Shown: in pieces, positions 36,955-49,372 of the stretch | How positions within the stretch are numbered: the first letter of the stretch is position 1 | Layout: every line of letters begins with the position of its first letter | Assembly: GCF_037893015.1 (NCBI RefSeq) | Contig: NC_133666.1 | Span: 163,627,611 to 163,691,610, forward strand | From: Macrotis lagotis | Lineage: Eukaryota > Chordata > Mammalia > Peramelemorphia > Peramelidae | DNA: 64,000 nt | Direction: 5' to 3' | Notes under the pieces: generated by a model | Seen by the model: only the letters and a program-made list of their open reading frames with translations | Databases searched by the model: none | Told to the model about the DNA's origin: nothing | Program-made: the position numbers and the translations under genes

Positions 36955-38110
36955 GTTTTGCTGGCAAAGTTGATGGAACACCTGAGTTTTCTTGGTGTTG
37001 ATTGTTAGACCAAAATTAGCACAAGCAGGAGAGACTAGATCCATACTTTGTTGCTCCTCAGTTTCAGAGGTTGCATTGATTGCCCAATCATCTGCAAAGA
37101 TCATGCACCAGCACTCCTTCCACTTTGGTCTTGGTTTATGGCCTTTTCAAGTTGAAGAAACTGCCATCAGTTTGGTAGCTGATCTTGAGGCCATGTTCAT
37201 CCTTAATGAAAGTGTTTGATAACATGGCTGAAAACATCATGCTAAAAAAGTATGAGAGCAAGGGCACGTACTTGTTTCAATATATTGATGACTGGGAAAT
37301 CACGAGATCATCATCCACTATCCAGAACTTGGGTAAGCATGCCATCATGAAATTGACATGCAATAATGATCAGCTTCTCCAGGGAATCAAATTTTGACAT
37401 CATTTTCCATAAACCCTCATAACTGATGGTATCAAAGGCTTTGGTCAGATCTACAAATGCTGTATACAGAACTCTGTTCTGTTTCTGGCATTTTTCCTGG
37501 AGTTGTCAGGCAGCAAACACCATATTGACTGCTCTTCTACCCTTTCTGAAGCCATACTGGCTATTAGGGAAGTGACTATCTTCCTGGTGAAATATCAGCC
37601 TATTTGAAAGGGACTCTGGCAAGAATCTTATCAGCCATAAGTAAGAGATAAGTACCCCTTTTATTGTCACAGGACAATTTATTCCTTTTAGCTTTATAGA
37701 GATAGAAGATGGAGGCATCCTTGAATTCTTTGGGGATAACCTCTTCATGCCATATAATCTGGAAAATTTCAGTCAATTTTTGATCAGCAATGGACCCCCC
37801 ACCTTGGAATAGAATTAGCACCAAGTGCTTTCCCATTTGAAAGAAACTTAAGGGAACCAAGGAAACTAAGGAAACACTAAGAAAGTATTCAGTCAATCTC
37901 TCTTGGATCATGCCCCTATCATTAATCAGTGCGAATCCATTAGCACTGAGAAACTGAGATGTACCATATGTCTTTATTGCATAAATAGCCTTCAGGACAT
38001 CAAAAACATTTGGGCTTGTTACTATCATCATAAAGATGAAATTCATCTGCTTTCTTACTGATCCAAGAGTCTTGTATCTCTCTAAGCATTGCTTATACTT
38101 TACTTTTTAT
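36955..38110 (-). pseudogene. reverse transcriptase of a non-L1 LINE (RTE-like), fossil
   Basis: Minus-strand translation, across at least two frame changes, follows a LINE RT that is clearly not L1. An upstream segment has DVLKAIYAIKTYGTSQFLSA (about 38000). Then comes IWHEEVIPKEFKDASIFYLY, then MADKILARV, QYGFRKGRRAVNMVFAA (37506-37560), an AFVDLTKAFDTISYEGLW segment (about 37430-37480), and finally FADDWAINATSETEEQQS with the catalytic FADD at 37087-37098, followed by NFGLTINTKKTQVFHQ. These blocks match the family I recall as reading 'GFRKGRGTVDMVFAARQLQE ... FADDCALNA', which I place near the RTE clade from memory. Both catalytic aspartates are kept, but the frame is broken. It may be the source of the tail used by the old SINEs here. 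Confidence 0.75.
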
Positions 38111-38139
38111 GGAATTAAAAGGTGCCTTCTTTGATATGG

Positions 38140-38757
38140 ATGAACTATCCTGCTGGCAAACCTTGTGAAGTTCTCATTTTTTGTTTAACAGAATTCAAAT
38201 AAGGACAAAACAATGGAATCCTACTTCTCTGTTCTAGCAAAGAGACCTCTATAAGTTCCTTCTTTTTAGTTGTTTGAGCTTCCCACAATCTGTGTGCTGA
38301 GATAAGTAACTTTTCTTGCTGCTGATTCATTGGCTTCCAATTCTTGCTACTAGTTTGCTGGGCCTTGTGCTGTGGTTCCTTTCCTTGTGCTGGACTGTGC
38401 TCTACTCTCACCTTGGAGTAGTAGACTTTTCCTGACAATGGTTGTAAATGTGTCTGGCATCATTAGACTGAAAAACACTGCTGTCACTGATTCAGTCACT
38501 CCACATCTTTTGTCTTGTTTTCTGTAGCTGGTATTCACTGTTATGACCTAGGCTAGTCTTTGTTCCTCTCACTATGGTGCAGCAGACTTTCCTGCAGATT
38601 TTTAAATTGTATTGGCCTAAGCATTTGTTTTCTATTGTCTTTTTTGTGGTTTCTGCTGCTCTAGAATTTTTTAGAATCATTATTTAATGGTATTTGGAAA
38701 GATTTGGGGAGGCAGAACTCAGGGAAATTTCTACCTTTCCTCTGTTACCTTGGCTCC
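38140..38757 (-). repeat. LINE-1 5'UTR fragment
   Basis: The minus strand starts at 38757 with 'atggagccaaggtaacagag' and contains 'ttaaataatgattctaaaaa' and 'ttctagagcagcagaaacca', equivalent to the L1 5'UTR at 31085 and 50400. Several open frames of 60-97 codons in this block are chance. It abuts L1 ORF2 sequence on one side and the non-L1 LINE on the other. Confidence 0.65.
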
Positions 38758-41740
38758 ATTGTTTATCTTTATCTATTTGCAAAAATAGCTTATATAATAT
38801 TGGAAATAATTGTTCTTTAAATGGGTGACAGAATTCACTTGTAGATTCATCTGGTCCTGCAGATATTTTCTTAGTGAGTTCACTGACTTTTTCAATTTCT
38901 TTTTTTAATGATATAATTTAACTATTTTTCTTCCCTTTTCTGTTAATCTACACAATTTTATTTTTGTAAATATTCATCCATTTCACTTATATTATCAGAT
39001 TTATTGGCCTGCAGTTGTGCAAAATAGCACCTAATTCTGTATTTAATTTCCTATTCATTAATAGTGAACTCATCCTTTTAATTTTTGATACCAGTGATTT
39101 GGTTTTCTTTTTTGCTTTTTTAAATAAAATTAACCAAAATTGTTTTTTAATAACATCAGCTTATAGTTTTGTTAATTAATTGAATAATTTTCTTTACATT
39201 TTATTCATCTCTCCTTTGATTTTTAGAATTTCCAATTTAGTATTCAACTGATCATTTTTAATTTGTTCTTCTGTGGTTTTTTAATTTCATAATCAATTCA
39301 TTGATGACTTCTTTCTATTTTGTTTATTGAATTTTTTGAGATATAATATTTCCCCTAAAATTCTGTTTTGGTAACATCCCATAAATTTTCATATATTGTC
39401 TCATTATCAATATTTTCCTTGGTGAAATCAATATATCTGTGATTTGTTGTTTGGCCCACTCATTGTTTGGGATTATATTATTTAATTTTCATTACATTTT
39501 ATTCTATCTTTTCATATTCTTTTATTGCATGTAATTTTTATTGGATCATGATCTGAAAAGGATGTATTTAATATTTCTGCCCTTCTTTTGATTCTGAAGT
39601 TTATTTTTTCTTCCCTAATCTTGTTGAATTTATGTATAGATATCATATGCTGTGCAGAAAAAAAATGTTTATTTATTTATTTCTATCCCTCTCCAATTTT
39701 CTCCAAATGCCTATCATAGCTACAGTTTTCCAAAATTCTATTCACCTCTTTAACTTCATGATTATTTTGTGATCAGATTTATATAATTCTTAGAGGTGCA
39801 GGTTGAAGTCAACAACTAATAAAGTTTTGTTGTCTATCTCTTCCTGAAACTCATTTAACTTCTCTATGAATATAGATGCTATATCATTTGGAGTATAAGG
39901 TTTAGTATTGCCATTACTACCTTGTCTCCCAATACAATCATTTTATCATCATTAATTTTTATGATCACACTAAAGTCAACTTATGTTCACACTCTTTGTT
40001 TATGTATACTTTTGTACCTGTCCCAATAGAGATATAGTTCTCAAGAATTACAAGTATAATATTGCTCTGTGGATATATAAATAATTTAATCTTATTGAAT
40101 ACTTTTATTTCTTTTCTGTTTACATTTTTATATTTCTCTTGAACGTTGTATTTTAAGATCAAATTCTGTCTTCAGCTCAGGTCTTAAATCAGGAAAGTCT
40201 CAGAGGCCCCTATTTCATTGAATGTTCATTTTATCCCTGAAAGATTCTGTTCAATACTGTGGGGTAATTGATTGGGTATTTATTTGTGTATTTGTAATCC
40301 AAGCTCCTTTATCTTCTGAAATATAAACTATGTCCTATAATTTTATAATAGAGAAACTCTAAGTCCTGCATAACACATACAGTGATTCCTTGAAATTTAA
40401 AGTGTTTCTTTTCCCTGCTTGCACATCATTCTGAAATTTGTGTACAATTTCCATTTTTTTTTTTTACTTTTCATTTTGGGATATCCTTCAGGAGATGATC
40501 AACAGATTATTTCAATGGCTCTTTTACCCTTTGCTTCTAGATTAGTATATGTGTTTCTAGTATAGTTTTCCTTAATAAACTCTTGAATTATGTTGTTAAG
40601 GTTCTTTTCTTAATCATACCTTTCAAGTAGTCCAATACATACTTAAATTTTCTCTTCTGGATCTATTTTCCAGTATTTTACACCACTAATATCCTTCCAT
40701 TTTTTTCATTCTTTAGATTTTTACTGGTCATATCCTTACTATCTGAAAGAGTCATTAGCTTCCACTTATCTAGTTATAAATTTTGAATCATTATTTTTTC
40801 AGAGTTTTTTGTGCTACCTTTGTCATTTGACCAATTTTATTTTTAAAGGTATTGTTTTATTCCGTATTTTTTCACATTCACACAATTCTGTTTTTAAGGA
40901 GTTGTTCTCTTTAGTCAATTTTTGTTTACTTTTCCAAGATGTTGTCTCTTTTTGCATAATTATTTTATAATTAATAATTACTTTTTTCAAATTTTCTATT
41001 ACCTCCCATATTTGAGTTTTAAAATTTTTTAAGCTCTTGTAAGAATGCTTTTTGGCCTTGAGATCAATTCATATTCTTTTCAAGTCTTCAAAATGTAGGC
41101 CCTTTGACAATATTATACACTTTTGAGTTTGTATTTTGATCTTCCCTTTTACCATTATCATTTTTTTATCTTCATAACTCTTTTTGATTTTTTCCTCTCT
41201 CTTTTTCAATTAGAACTCTGCCCTTGGAAGAAAGGTCACTGCCCCCAAACTCTTTGTATTTGTGAGAAGTGGGGAGGGGGTTCATTGGTCTGGTCATTGT
41301 ACTTCCAAACTGGACTGTAGGTCCTTGTGGTTTGCATTATCTGTTGGGGTGGACAAGTCATGTCACACCTATTGTGCCAGGGTTCTGAGTTTGACAATTT
41401 GCCTTCTGTGATGAAGCTGGAGGTCTCATCCCTGGCCTACTGTGTCAGTACCAAAAAGCCTCAGTTGCTAATCTACACTGTAGATCTGTGATGACTTGTC
41501 TCCTGATAGCTTACCTGGACATGGCCTGCATTGAGTTGTGCTCTCCTTTTACCAAGTGAGAAAGATCTCCTCAAGTTCTTCAAAGTTCTCTTAATCTGGA
41601 CATATTTCCATTTTTTTTATTTGGTTCTGTCATTCCAGAAGCATTCTGAAAGCTTGATTTATCATTGTTTATAAGTGAAACTGGAAAGACCTAAGTAAAC
41701 AGCTTGGCTTCTCTCTGTCATTTTCTAGCAAAGGACATTC
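38758..41740 (-). mobile_element. LINE-1 5' half (5'UTR, ORF1, ORF2 up to RT), reverse orientation
   Basis: On the minus strand it starts near 41735 ('gaaaatgacagagagaagcc'). The 5'UTR runs to about 41050, ORF1 to about 40170, the spacer to about 39900, then the endonuclease region. It ends at the RT start ('gcaggaccagatgaatctac', equivalent to S-P-G-P-D-G-F-T, at about 38855), just before the L1 5'UTR fragment at 38757. The 3' half is missing, which is opposite to the usual 5' truncation. All frames are decayed. Confidence 0.75.
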
Positions 41741-44230
41741 ACTTTTTTGCTCAGTACCCTTAAGTAATGATAAATAATTGCCATGCAAGAGAACCAATAA
41801 AATCCAATTTTGGCCAATAAATTATTCAACTTCTTGGGAAAAAATATAGAAGGGATTCTTAATTTATCTAAAGTACAATCTTGCTCATAAGACAATGGAG
41901 GATTTTCAGTAGTATTATCCTTACAAAGTTAAATAAATGAGAAAAAAATCAAATTTTCATATTCTTCTTTATGTCTTGTGTACTATAAAGTGGCTAATTT
42001 GAACTGAATGTTGTTCATACTTGACTTTAAGCTCACTACATGGCATACTGTCTTCTAAATCAAATATACTTTCACTTTTCACCCCTTCTTCTTGGCATTG
42101 TGTGAGTTGTTTCAAGTTTACTTTAACTATTACCTACTGTAAGAAGTATTTTCTGATTCTCTAAATGTCAGCAATACCATTTCCACAAAACTCATTTTCT
42201 CTATATTAATAGAAGAAGACTGGAATTAGTTCAAAATAACCCATTCCTTATGAGAATGAACAGAATATTCCATGTAATGCAGTATACCCACAAAGACTTA
42301 AAAGCATATAAACATATTATCTCTTTTCTGCTTCTTACCGCAAAAGGAACTTTTCAAATGGCTGCTATGTTGTAAATGAAACTACTTTCCCTGAGCATCT
42401 AAGCTTTCTTTCCTGCCTAGTTGGTTCAAGTAGGAGAACTTTGTCATAAACTTCTAAGTATAGAAAGAGACCTCCTATTTTCACTTCTATTCACAAAGTG
42501 CCTTGTTATTTGTGAATATAGGTCTCTTTTCTTACCTCTTTGAATTTGTTCTTTCTTACTCTTAAAAAAAAGCATAAGAGTAGGCTGCAACACTGAAAAC
42601 TTTGAAATATTAGTAAAACAAACCAACAGATATCTGGAAACTTTTTTTTTCCTGGGTCAGCTTTTGTGGACAATCAATCATCAAAGTCCAAAGCATCCTG
42701 CTTGACCCAAAATAGAAGTAGATTTAAAAGAACCAAAAGGGTGAATCAGGTACTCATCCAATATCTATGCTATATTTGAAAATGAACTTGGTAGAGCTTT
42801 GGAGGAGCTATTTTCTCTTGGAGGTTGGGAGCAAATGCTTTGTAACTTCTATCTTTGCAATATTTTTTTCAGTAAACATCAGAAAAAAAATGTATTAAAG
42901 ATAAAATCAAGGACATGCCATTACTAGGAATGGAAAAGGACAGATGTCCATGCAATGAAAATGAGAAATAACTGATAAACAACATGAGTACTATAATGAT
43001 AGCCATAAAATACAAAAAGAACTGTGGAAAGACTCCATGAACTTTAAATGCAATTTCTCTGGCTAAATTATGAATGGGCCAGGATAATAAACAAGCAGCA
43101 TGATGAGACATAGAGAAAATAAGCTCTATATTTGTGGAACAAGTATCTACAAAGATTATAAAGTCATCTAGGAATTAAATTAAATTAAAATGTTTATTTT
43201 TATTTTCCCAAATGGAAGAAATATAAACTAGAATGTCACTCAAAGCTCCTTTGATTCTCTATCCCAAAATCAACAAAAAAAATATCTATTGAGAATTGAT
43301 ATTGGGTTAAGCAGTTTTCAAAAGCGAGGAAAATAAAACAGGGAATTTAAATAAATAAATTTAAATTTAAATAAATAAAACAGAGCAAAGACCTAGTAAG
43401 TGGTATAGATAGGAAGGGAATCTAGATCTTTTCAACTTCTAGTATGGTAAAGTTAATGATTGAATCTATTTTTCACCACCCTATCTGTGATTCTATATCT
43501 TCTCTCTTACCAGCAAATTGGAAAGAGAAAGGCATGACATGATTGCCACATTTGTCCATTTTCAGCAGATATTCAATAGTTCATTTGACTATGTCTTGAA
43601 GTTTTTCTGTAGTTTAATATATTACCACCATACAACAGGAGTAGAGGTGGAAGTAATTGTAGGAAGAGTGAAGAATTGAAAGATTAATACTTCAAACAAA
43701 ATTTTCTTTTTCTAAAGGCTCATCTGAAAGATTGAATGGTTAGTGAAACTTGGAAGTTGTATTGTAGGTAGTGATTAAATGCGTGGAAGTAACAACTTCA
43801 AGCAGCAAAAGGCTATATTGAGAGGTAAATAAAATGTTGCTTTCCTCACCTTCCCAGTTCTACTTTTAGTTTCTTTCTCTTTTTTTCCCTTATATCATTC
43901 TCATGTAATTCTCTCCAGAGTTCCCTACTTTGAAATTCCAATCAAGATTTTTTTTCCATCAAGGATGAGAGACACTTATGTTTAAGGGCTTCTCTGACTG
44001 ATTTATTCTGCTGAAATTTGCCTGACCTAATTTCTTTATTCTCAGGGCCTTTAACACTATAAGGTAAGATCTCGGTTTTCTGACCAAATATTTTCTGGTT
44101 ATAACTAATAAAGGTATACTCATTTATAAAATAAAGGGAGTAAATGAGTATCTAAATGATCAATAGTTTCATTTCTCATTCTACTCAAACATGTCTGAAC
44201 CGATTATTCTATGAATACACTATACTCATC
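41741..44230. other. longest stretch without a recognised gene or repeat
   Basis: I find no host exon or named repeat that I can support. Minus-strand frames at 42444-42626 and 42869-43111 lack motifs. It contains an imperfect hairpin at 42462-42533 (listed) and a short 'aaataaatttaaatttaaataaataaa' type low-complexity patch near 43345-43380. Confidence 0.5.
42462..42533. repeat. imperfect hairpin
   Basis: Outer arms agaaagagacct (42462-42473) and aggtctcttttct (42520-42532), and inner arms attcacaaa (42489-42497) and tttgtgaat (42509-42517). The 5' side has an extra 15-base bulge. The loop is 11 bases. No function can be assigned. Confidence 0.6.
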
Positions 44231-44236
44231 AACATC

Positions 44237-44726
44237 TGAAAAGTCCTTTGACTTTTCCTTTTGGGCAGCTGGGTGGTAACTTAGTTCCAAGGTCTTCATT
44301 GACACCACATGGACACGACCAGCGTGTTCAATAATGAGAGTTAAACCAGGAGAGATGCATAACAGGTTTTATTAACAGAACACTACATCTCTACATCTCT
44401 AACTCACATAATTGAGTAAGGGTATATATATATAAGCCTAGCCCCCTGTTATCAACATTCCTCATCTCCAGGCACTGTGAAAGAGTAATGAGCATACCAA
44501 AAAAGGTGTGTATCCTGGCTTAAACAGGATGAGGATGAAAGGCAGAGAGATAAGGGCTAAAGCTCCTTCCTGAGAATCTTCAACAAGATAAGGATGAAAG
44601 GCAGAGAACAAACACAGAGAAGGGCCAGAGCTCCTTCCTGAGTTCAGAGCACTCTGGTATGGATATTCCTGTTGTTCTAGGTCTCATGACTTTCAGGCCA
44701 CATACTCTATCTATTAACCCCTTACA
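44237..44726 (-). repeat. 3' LTR of the endogenous retrovirus
   Basis: About 490 bp, starting TG and ending CA in LTR orientation (TGTAAGGGG... on the minus strand). It contains the TATA-like and AATAAA motifs also seen in the 5' copy. The polypurine tract agaaaggggaat lies directly inside it at about 44727-44739 (minus strand). Confidence 0.9.
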
Positions 44727-44739
44727 ATTCCCCTTTCTT
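44727..44739 (-). other. polypurine tract
   Basis: The minus strand reads aagaaaggggaat immediately before the 3' LTR. This is the standard priming position for plus-strand synthesis in retroviruses. Confidence 0.75.
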
Positions 44740-44757
44740 GTTTAAGCACAATGCACC

Positions 44758-46200
44758 CTATAGATTCCCAGAAAAGGGTTGTCTCGGAGGATCGACAAAA
44801 TCATCAGTCAAAACCCTTCTTATGCATGAGATGAGGACTTGCATCACAAGGGGCACACACAAGCAAAATAATAAAAGTCCAATACCAAACAATTTATAAG
44901 GTATCAATGCATGCAACAGACCACCATATTGAGTATGAAAGAACTGAATCAGCTTATCTGAAACCTGATTAGGTCGTAAATCAGACTCTGCTGCCTGGTC
45001 AATATAATTAGCTATTTGGGCTAATTTTGACAATTCCAATGTAACGTTTTCACACACAATCCATGTAGCTGGGCTCTAATAACATTCCATTCTACTTGAG
45101 ATTCATTACATCATGCTTTGGTCAAACAATATTGATTATATCTATAATCACATTGTAACCTTTGTTGTAATTCCAAATATTGTACTTCTCCCAAAAACAT
45201 AGTGGCTTTCTGCAATTGACATAATGCTTTATAAAACTGCTCATCTACCTGAAGTTGATGCCTAAATCCCACTGAAACATTCCGCATTAATTCTTGTAAT
45301 CCCTGTGCTTCAACTATTTGATTCTGAGTATTAGATATTGATATAGCAAGGGCTGTAGAGGTAACAATGGCTTCTACCAGTAATGTAATGGCCAAAATAA
45401 CACAAGAAATGCATCTTCTGTTTCTCTGTGGAAAGGATAATAGTTTCTCATTAATTGGCTCAAAAATATGATCATTACATATTCTATACCAATTTTTTGT
45501 TTTTATATTAGTAAATGCATAATGTGGTTGTGTTACTCTGAAAACTTTTCTACCTACAGCAAATGCAGGGCCTATTCAGGTTCTTACTAAACAATTTTTA
45601 CAGGTTAAATTGAGCACCCCATCAGAATATTTAGTTAATGTAATATTAGATTTTCCTTCTACTAAAAATGCATATCCCTCACCTAAGCATACACTAGCAC
45701 TAATAGTGATATTACTAGTTATATTATTCCTTATATCAATATTAACCAATTCAAGCATTCCTTGCACAGTGTGTCCCCCAACTGATGCAACAAGTTTTTC
45801 TATCCCTTTCACCTCTATTCCAGATCAATGTATATATTGCAGTCAATGATAATTTACTGCTCCTCTATCTTGCATGTCTCTTGTGGTATTATGACAAGAT
45901 ATTAAATATTCTGTATAATTTATAAAGTCTAAAGGTACTTTGATGCACTGATGAGTATGACAATATTTAAAGGGCATGAAACCAGGATAATGATATATAA
46001 GTGACAAATTATGAGAAAGAATAGAATTACAAGAAGACCTTAACCTGTTCCCTTGATATTGTTTAGTTTCATTCAAAGGTATCTCAGTACCATTTAATCT
46101 CCATGTATATTAGTGATATTTCCTGGTGTCAATCTGTATGTAATTCTTATTTGTTTTTAGAGCAATATCCCCCAAATACATCCTTCCATCCACAAAGTGA
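44758..46200 (-). pseudogene. env: env remnant (surface and transmembrane parts)
   Basis: Fossil envelope gene placed just upstream of the 3' LTR, as expected. The transmembrane-subunit part shows a hydrophobic fusion-peptide-like stretch near 45330-45395, a helical heptad region with paired cysteines near 45120-45150, and a membrane-spanning segment ('GIGLLLFCLCVPLVM') near 44860-44905. The surface-subunit part lies at about 45576-46200 and is recognised mainly by its many N-glycosylation sites and its position. It is broken in several places and encodes no whole protein. The general pattern is closest to betaretroviral env; subgroup not determinable. Confidence 0.8.
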
Positions 46201-48413
46201 GTACACCATCTATCAGCAGGTAGAATACTTTTAGTGTAATTTCATTCAATGCTCAACCAGATTCCTCCCATTTGTTTCTAGAAACACACAGGAAATCCTT
46301 TAATCAATCCCATGAAAGTCATTGTTTTGTTAAAGTTCTGTATGGATTCATTACTTTGTTATTTCTTCAGCACCGCATTCATTGTACATGCAAGAAAAAT
46401 TTCCATGTAAAATAAATTCTGGCATAGTATCTGTCCAGGATAGTGCTTTCACCCACAGTGGAGATGATCAGTCATATCAGCCTTTCCTACAGTTAACAAG
46501 TGCATCATCATAAATGTTCTTATGAGTATCTTTAATTGTCTTTTATGAGCCTGATTCTTTCTTCCTCTCATGCCTTGCTTTCTCTTTTGTTGATTCTTCC
46601 TCAGTTTCTACATTTCTTGTTCTTTTTGATAGAACCCATTTGTCTCCATGATCTATGGAAACACAAAGAAAACTCTGGAGGGGCCATAAAATATCATAAT
46701 CCAAACTCAAACATATTCTTTACAACCCCATTAATTCAATTTATGTGCATCTTTAGATTAGCACAATATAGGATCAATAATAAAATTAACATTTACTTAG
46801 CAGTTGCTTTTATGTCAAACTTTTCACTTTATGGGGTTTATTATTTTTCTAATCAATTCATTGGCAAACATTGCAAAAAGTACTAATTTAATGGAATTTT
46901 AAATCACCCAACCTCATATAAACACATATCTCCCTATAGACTTACAATTCTATACTTTCGTCTTTTCTTATAATGATTTGTACATCATTTCCCAAAGTCT
47001 CCAAAATCCATCTTTTGTATACAAAGTCAACCAAGATCAAACCTTCTGTCTATATACTTTTACCAATTTCAATACTTAACAAATGTTTCAAAAAAAACCC
47101 CAATTTTCTCTAAGTCTGGATTTTCTTTCCAGTACTTTCAGAATCTCTTACTCAAACTATACAACTCACATTGGCCATCATTCCTTTTCATTAGCTCTTC
47201 TTGACTTTAATTCATACTGTTCCAAACTAGAGTCACATGGCTTATACAACTATATAAACTAAAGATATGATTCCACTTTTCACAATGCATTTTTCATTCC
47301 AAGCTTTTAATATTTAACATTTCTTGATTACAACTGCTAAAATCCTGGAGAAGGCAGTCATTCAAAAATCCCTTAGCCTAATTAGAATATTCCCTGCTCC
47401 CCCTTCTTCAAATAGAGTAAACTGAAGAACTTTTATAGAGAGAAATCATCCTAGATTCTTTCTAGTGGTGGTGGTGGGGGGGTTGGTCTTCTATTCTTCA
47501 ACCCTTACATGTCCCACAAACAATATCTGAATCTCTTCTGGTAAACTCCTGAAGCTTTAATGATGCCATATCATTCTGGAGAAAAAGATTAATTATTTAG
47601 TTTCCCCATACAGGCATTTTGGTAACCAGGTTATACACTTTAGGATTAACCTGACTCTCTTGTCATTCTGAAATTTATTGTCTCTATTTTCAAATTCTTT
47701 CTATGATGTCTTTGTTTAACATATTTGGTAATATTGGCTGTTTCTTTAACTTAAGAATAAGGTCCCTTTTAACACTTACTTTACTAATTCTTCCTGAAGT
47801 AGCTCTCCCTCCTGAAAGGGTGGAGGGGGGGAACACTCCAGCAGCACAGAATCAAGGAGAATGGGAAAGAGAAGGAATGAGGGGACCCTTCTCATAATAG
47901 TAAAATAACAGGGTGAGTAGTTTGGCCTCAGTCAATTTAACACCAAAATTCATTCCTTTTTTAAAATAAAAACAAAAAAAAATCCCTCTTGGAAGTGCTC
48001 AAGTGGAGGGGGATCAGATTACTCACAGAAAGCAGGCTCAAGGGGAGAGCCAGTGAGGGCATTAGATGGCAATATAACAAAGAGCAGCAATTTAAATGAG
48101 GCGACCCAAGGACAATTTTAGGGGAACTTTTCTCCCCATCTAGCAAATCAATAGAAGAACCCAAACATACAAGTAAATAGACAATCTAAACACATAAAGA
48201 CAGATGATGCAAAAGCACAGATCACACAAACTCAACAGAATTTTGCAAACTGACAATGTCAACACATATCCACAAAAACAGACCAATGTCAAATTCCTGA
48301 TGTCTCAGAAATGCCGTGAGGGGAGATTCTCTCTTAAGCTGGCAAGAGGGAGCTGGTGGGGGAGGAGGAGGCCAAATTTCATCCTGTATAACATTTCTTT
48401 TTTCTATTTCCTT
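46201..48413 (-). other. provirus interior without recognisable pol
   Basis: Where protease, reverse transcriptase and integrase are expected, I see no retroviral protein motif on either strand. The region is AT-rich, with a g-run at about 47470-47485 and a short GC-richer patch at 48300-48370. A plus-strand 116-codon frame at 46536-46886 has no motif. Either pol was deleted and other sequence remains, or the element was a non-autonomous form that never carried pol. Confidence 0.6.
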
Positions 48414-48770
48414 TTAATCTTGTACAGTTTTATTGTCTGTTTGTCTTTTTATAGAGAAATGTCTTTTAGGTTGCTCCCTTCCCCCAAAAGCATTTTTCAC
48501 TATACTAATTATCAAGAAATCTAGTTCTTTAAGATAATCAGGACATTCTTGTTTATAGCTAGCCATCTGTTCTCCTACTGTTTTCCATTTTTCAGGGCTG
48601 AATTCTATATCTCGAAGCCTTGGTGAAACAGTATGAATTCTTTCTATGAAACTCTTTAAATCTGGAAGATTTATAGCTACTCCTTGCTTCTTTACAGTTT
48701 TATATAATTGTTGAGCCCAAACTTCCTGTCCTTCTGGTTTAATTATGGGTAACACATTTCCCATCTTCAC
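48414..48770 (-). pseudogene. gag: gag start (matrix region) remnant
   Basis: A 118-codon minus-strand stretch just downstream of the primer site. It holds an M-G-N start preceded by two extra residues (a myristoylation-type N-terminus), a basic/aromatic helix region (VWAQQLYKTVKKQGVAI), and EKWKTVGEQMASYKQE. This spacing resembles the betaretroviral matrix domain. The rest of gag (capsid, nucleocapsid zinc knuckles) is not recognisable. It is a broken fossil. Confidence 0.8.
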
Positions 48771-48856
48771 GACATTTTTCTCCAGGTACTCTCACTACTT
48801 CCTCTCTTTCTGTTTAGACAGGGTCCCAGTTCCTATCCTGCCCTATCCCCCATCCT

Positions 48857-48875
48857 GTCCCTGTTTGGGGCACCA
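48857..48875 (-). other. primer binding site, tRNA-Lys type
   Basis: The minus strand reads tggtgccccaaacagggac, close to the lysine-3 primer site (tggcgcccgaacagggac), and sits next to the 5' LTR. Lysine primers are usual in betaretroviruses and ERVK-type elements. Confidence 0.8.
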
Positions 48876-48876
48876 C

Positions 48877-49372
48877 TTAAAAAGTCCTTTGACTTTTCCT
48901 TTTGGGCAGCCAGATTGTAACTGAGTTCCAAGGTCTTCATTGGCACCACACGGACACGACCAGCATGTTCAATAATGAGAGTTCAACCAGGAGAGATGCG
49001 TAACAGGTTTTATTAACAGGACACTACATCTCTACATCTCTAACTCACATAGTTAACTAAGGGTATATATAAGCCTAGTCCCCGTTATCAGCATTCCTCC
49101 TCTCCAGGCACTGTGAAGGAGTAAGGGGCATGCCACAAAAGTTGTGTATCCTGGCTTAAACAGGATGAGGATGAAAGGCAGAGAGATAAGGGCCAAAGCT
49201 CCTTCCTGAGAATCTTCAACAAGGATGAAAGGCAGAAAACAAACAGAGAGAAGGGCCAGAGCTCCTTCCTGAGTTCAGAGCACTCTGGTATGGACATTAC
49301 TGTTGTTCCCGGTCTCATGACTTTCAGGATGAACTCCTCATGGCCATGTACTCTATCTAGTAACCCCTTACA
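48877..49372 (-). repeat. 5' LTR of the endogenous retrovirus
   Basis: About 495 bp. On the minus strand a TATA-like motif (ttatatata) lies at about 49063-49073 and an AATAAA polyadenylation motif at 49009-49014, so R is short. The outer end is tgtaagggg at 49372. It differs from the 3' copy by roughly 7 percent. Confidence 0.9.

Larger units (their letters stand above)
44237..49372 (-). mobile_element. endogenous retrovirus, betaretrovirus-like (ERV2/ERVK group), broken
   Basis: A provirus of about 5.1 kb on the minus strand with all structural landmarks: two LTRs, a lysine-tRNA-type primer site next to the 5' LTR, a gag matrix start, env remnants and a polypurine tract next to the 3' LTR. 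A 6-bp target duplication (aacatc) lies at 44231-44236 and 49373-49378. Pol is not recognisable, and the element is much shorter than a complete betaretrovirus. Both gag and env are broken, with multiple interruptions. The two LTRs differ by roughly 7 percent by eye plus a few small indels. At mammalian neutral rates that suggests an insertion very roughly 10-20 million years ago. Treated as a fossil. Confidence 0.9.

Noticed and set aside
46536-46886. 116-codon plus-strand frame in the provirus interior
   Set aside because: It is on the strand opposite the provirus, AT-rich, with no motif.
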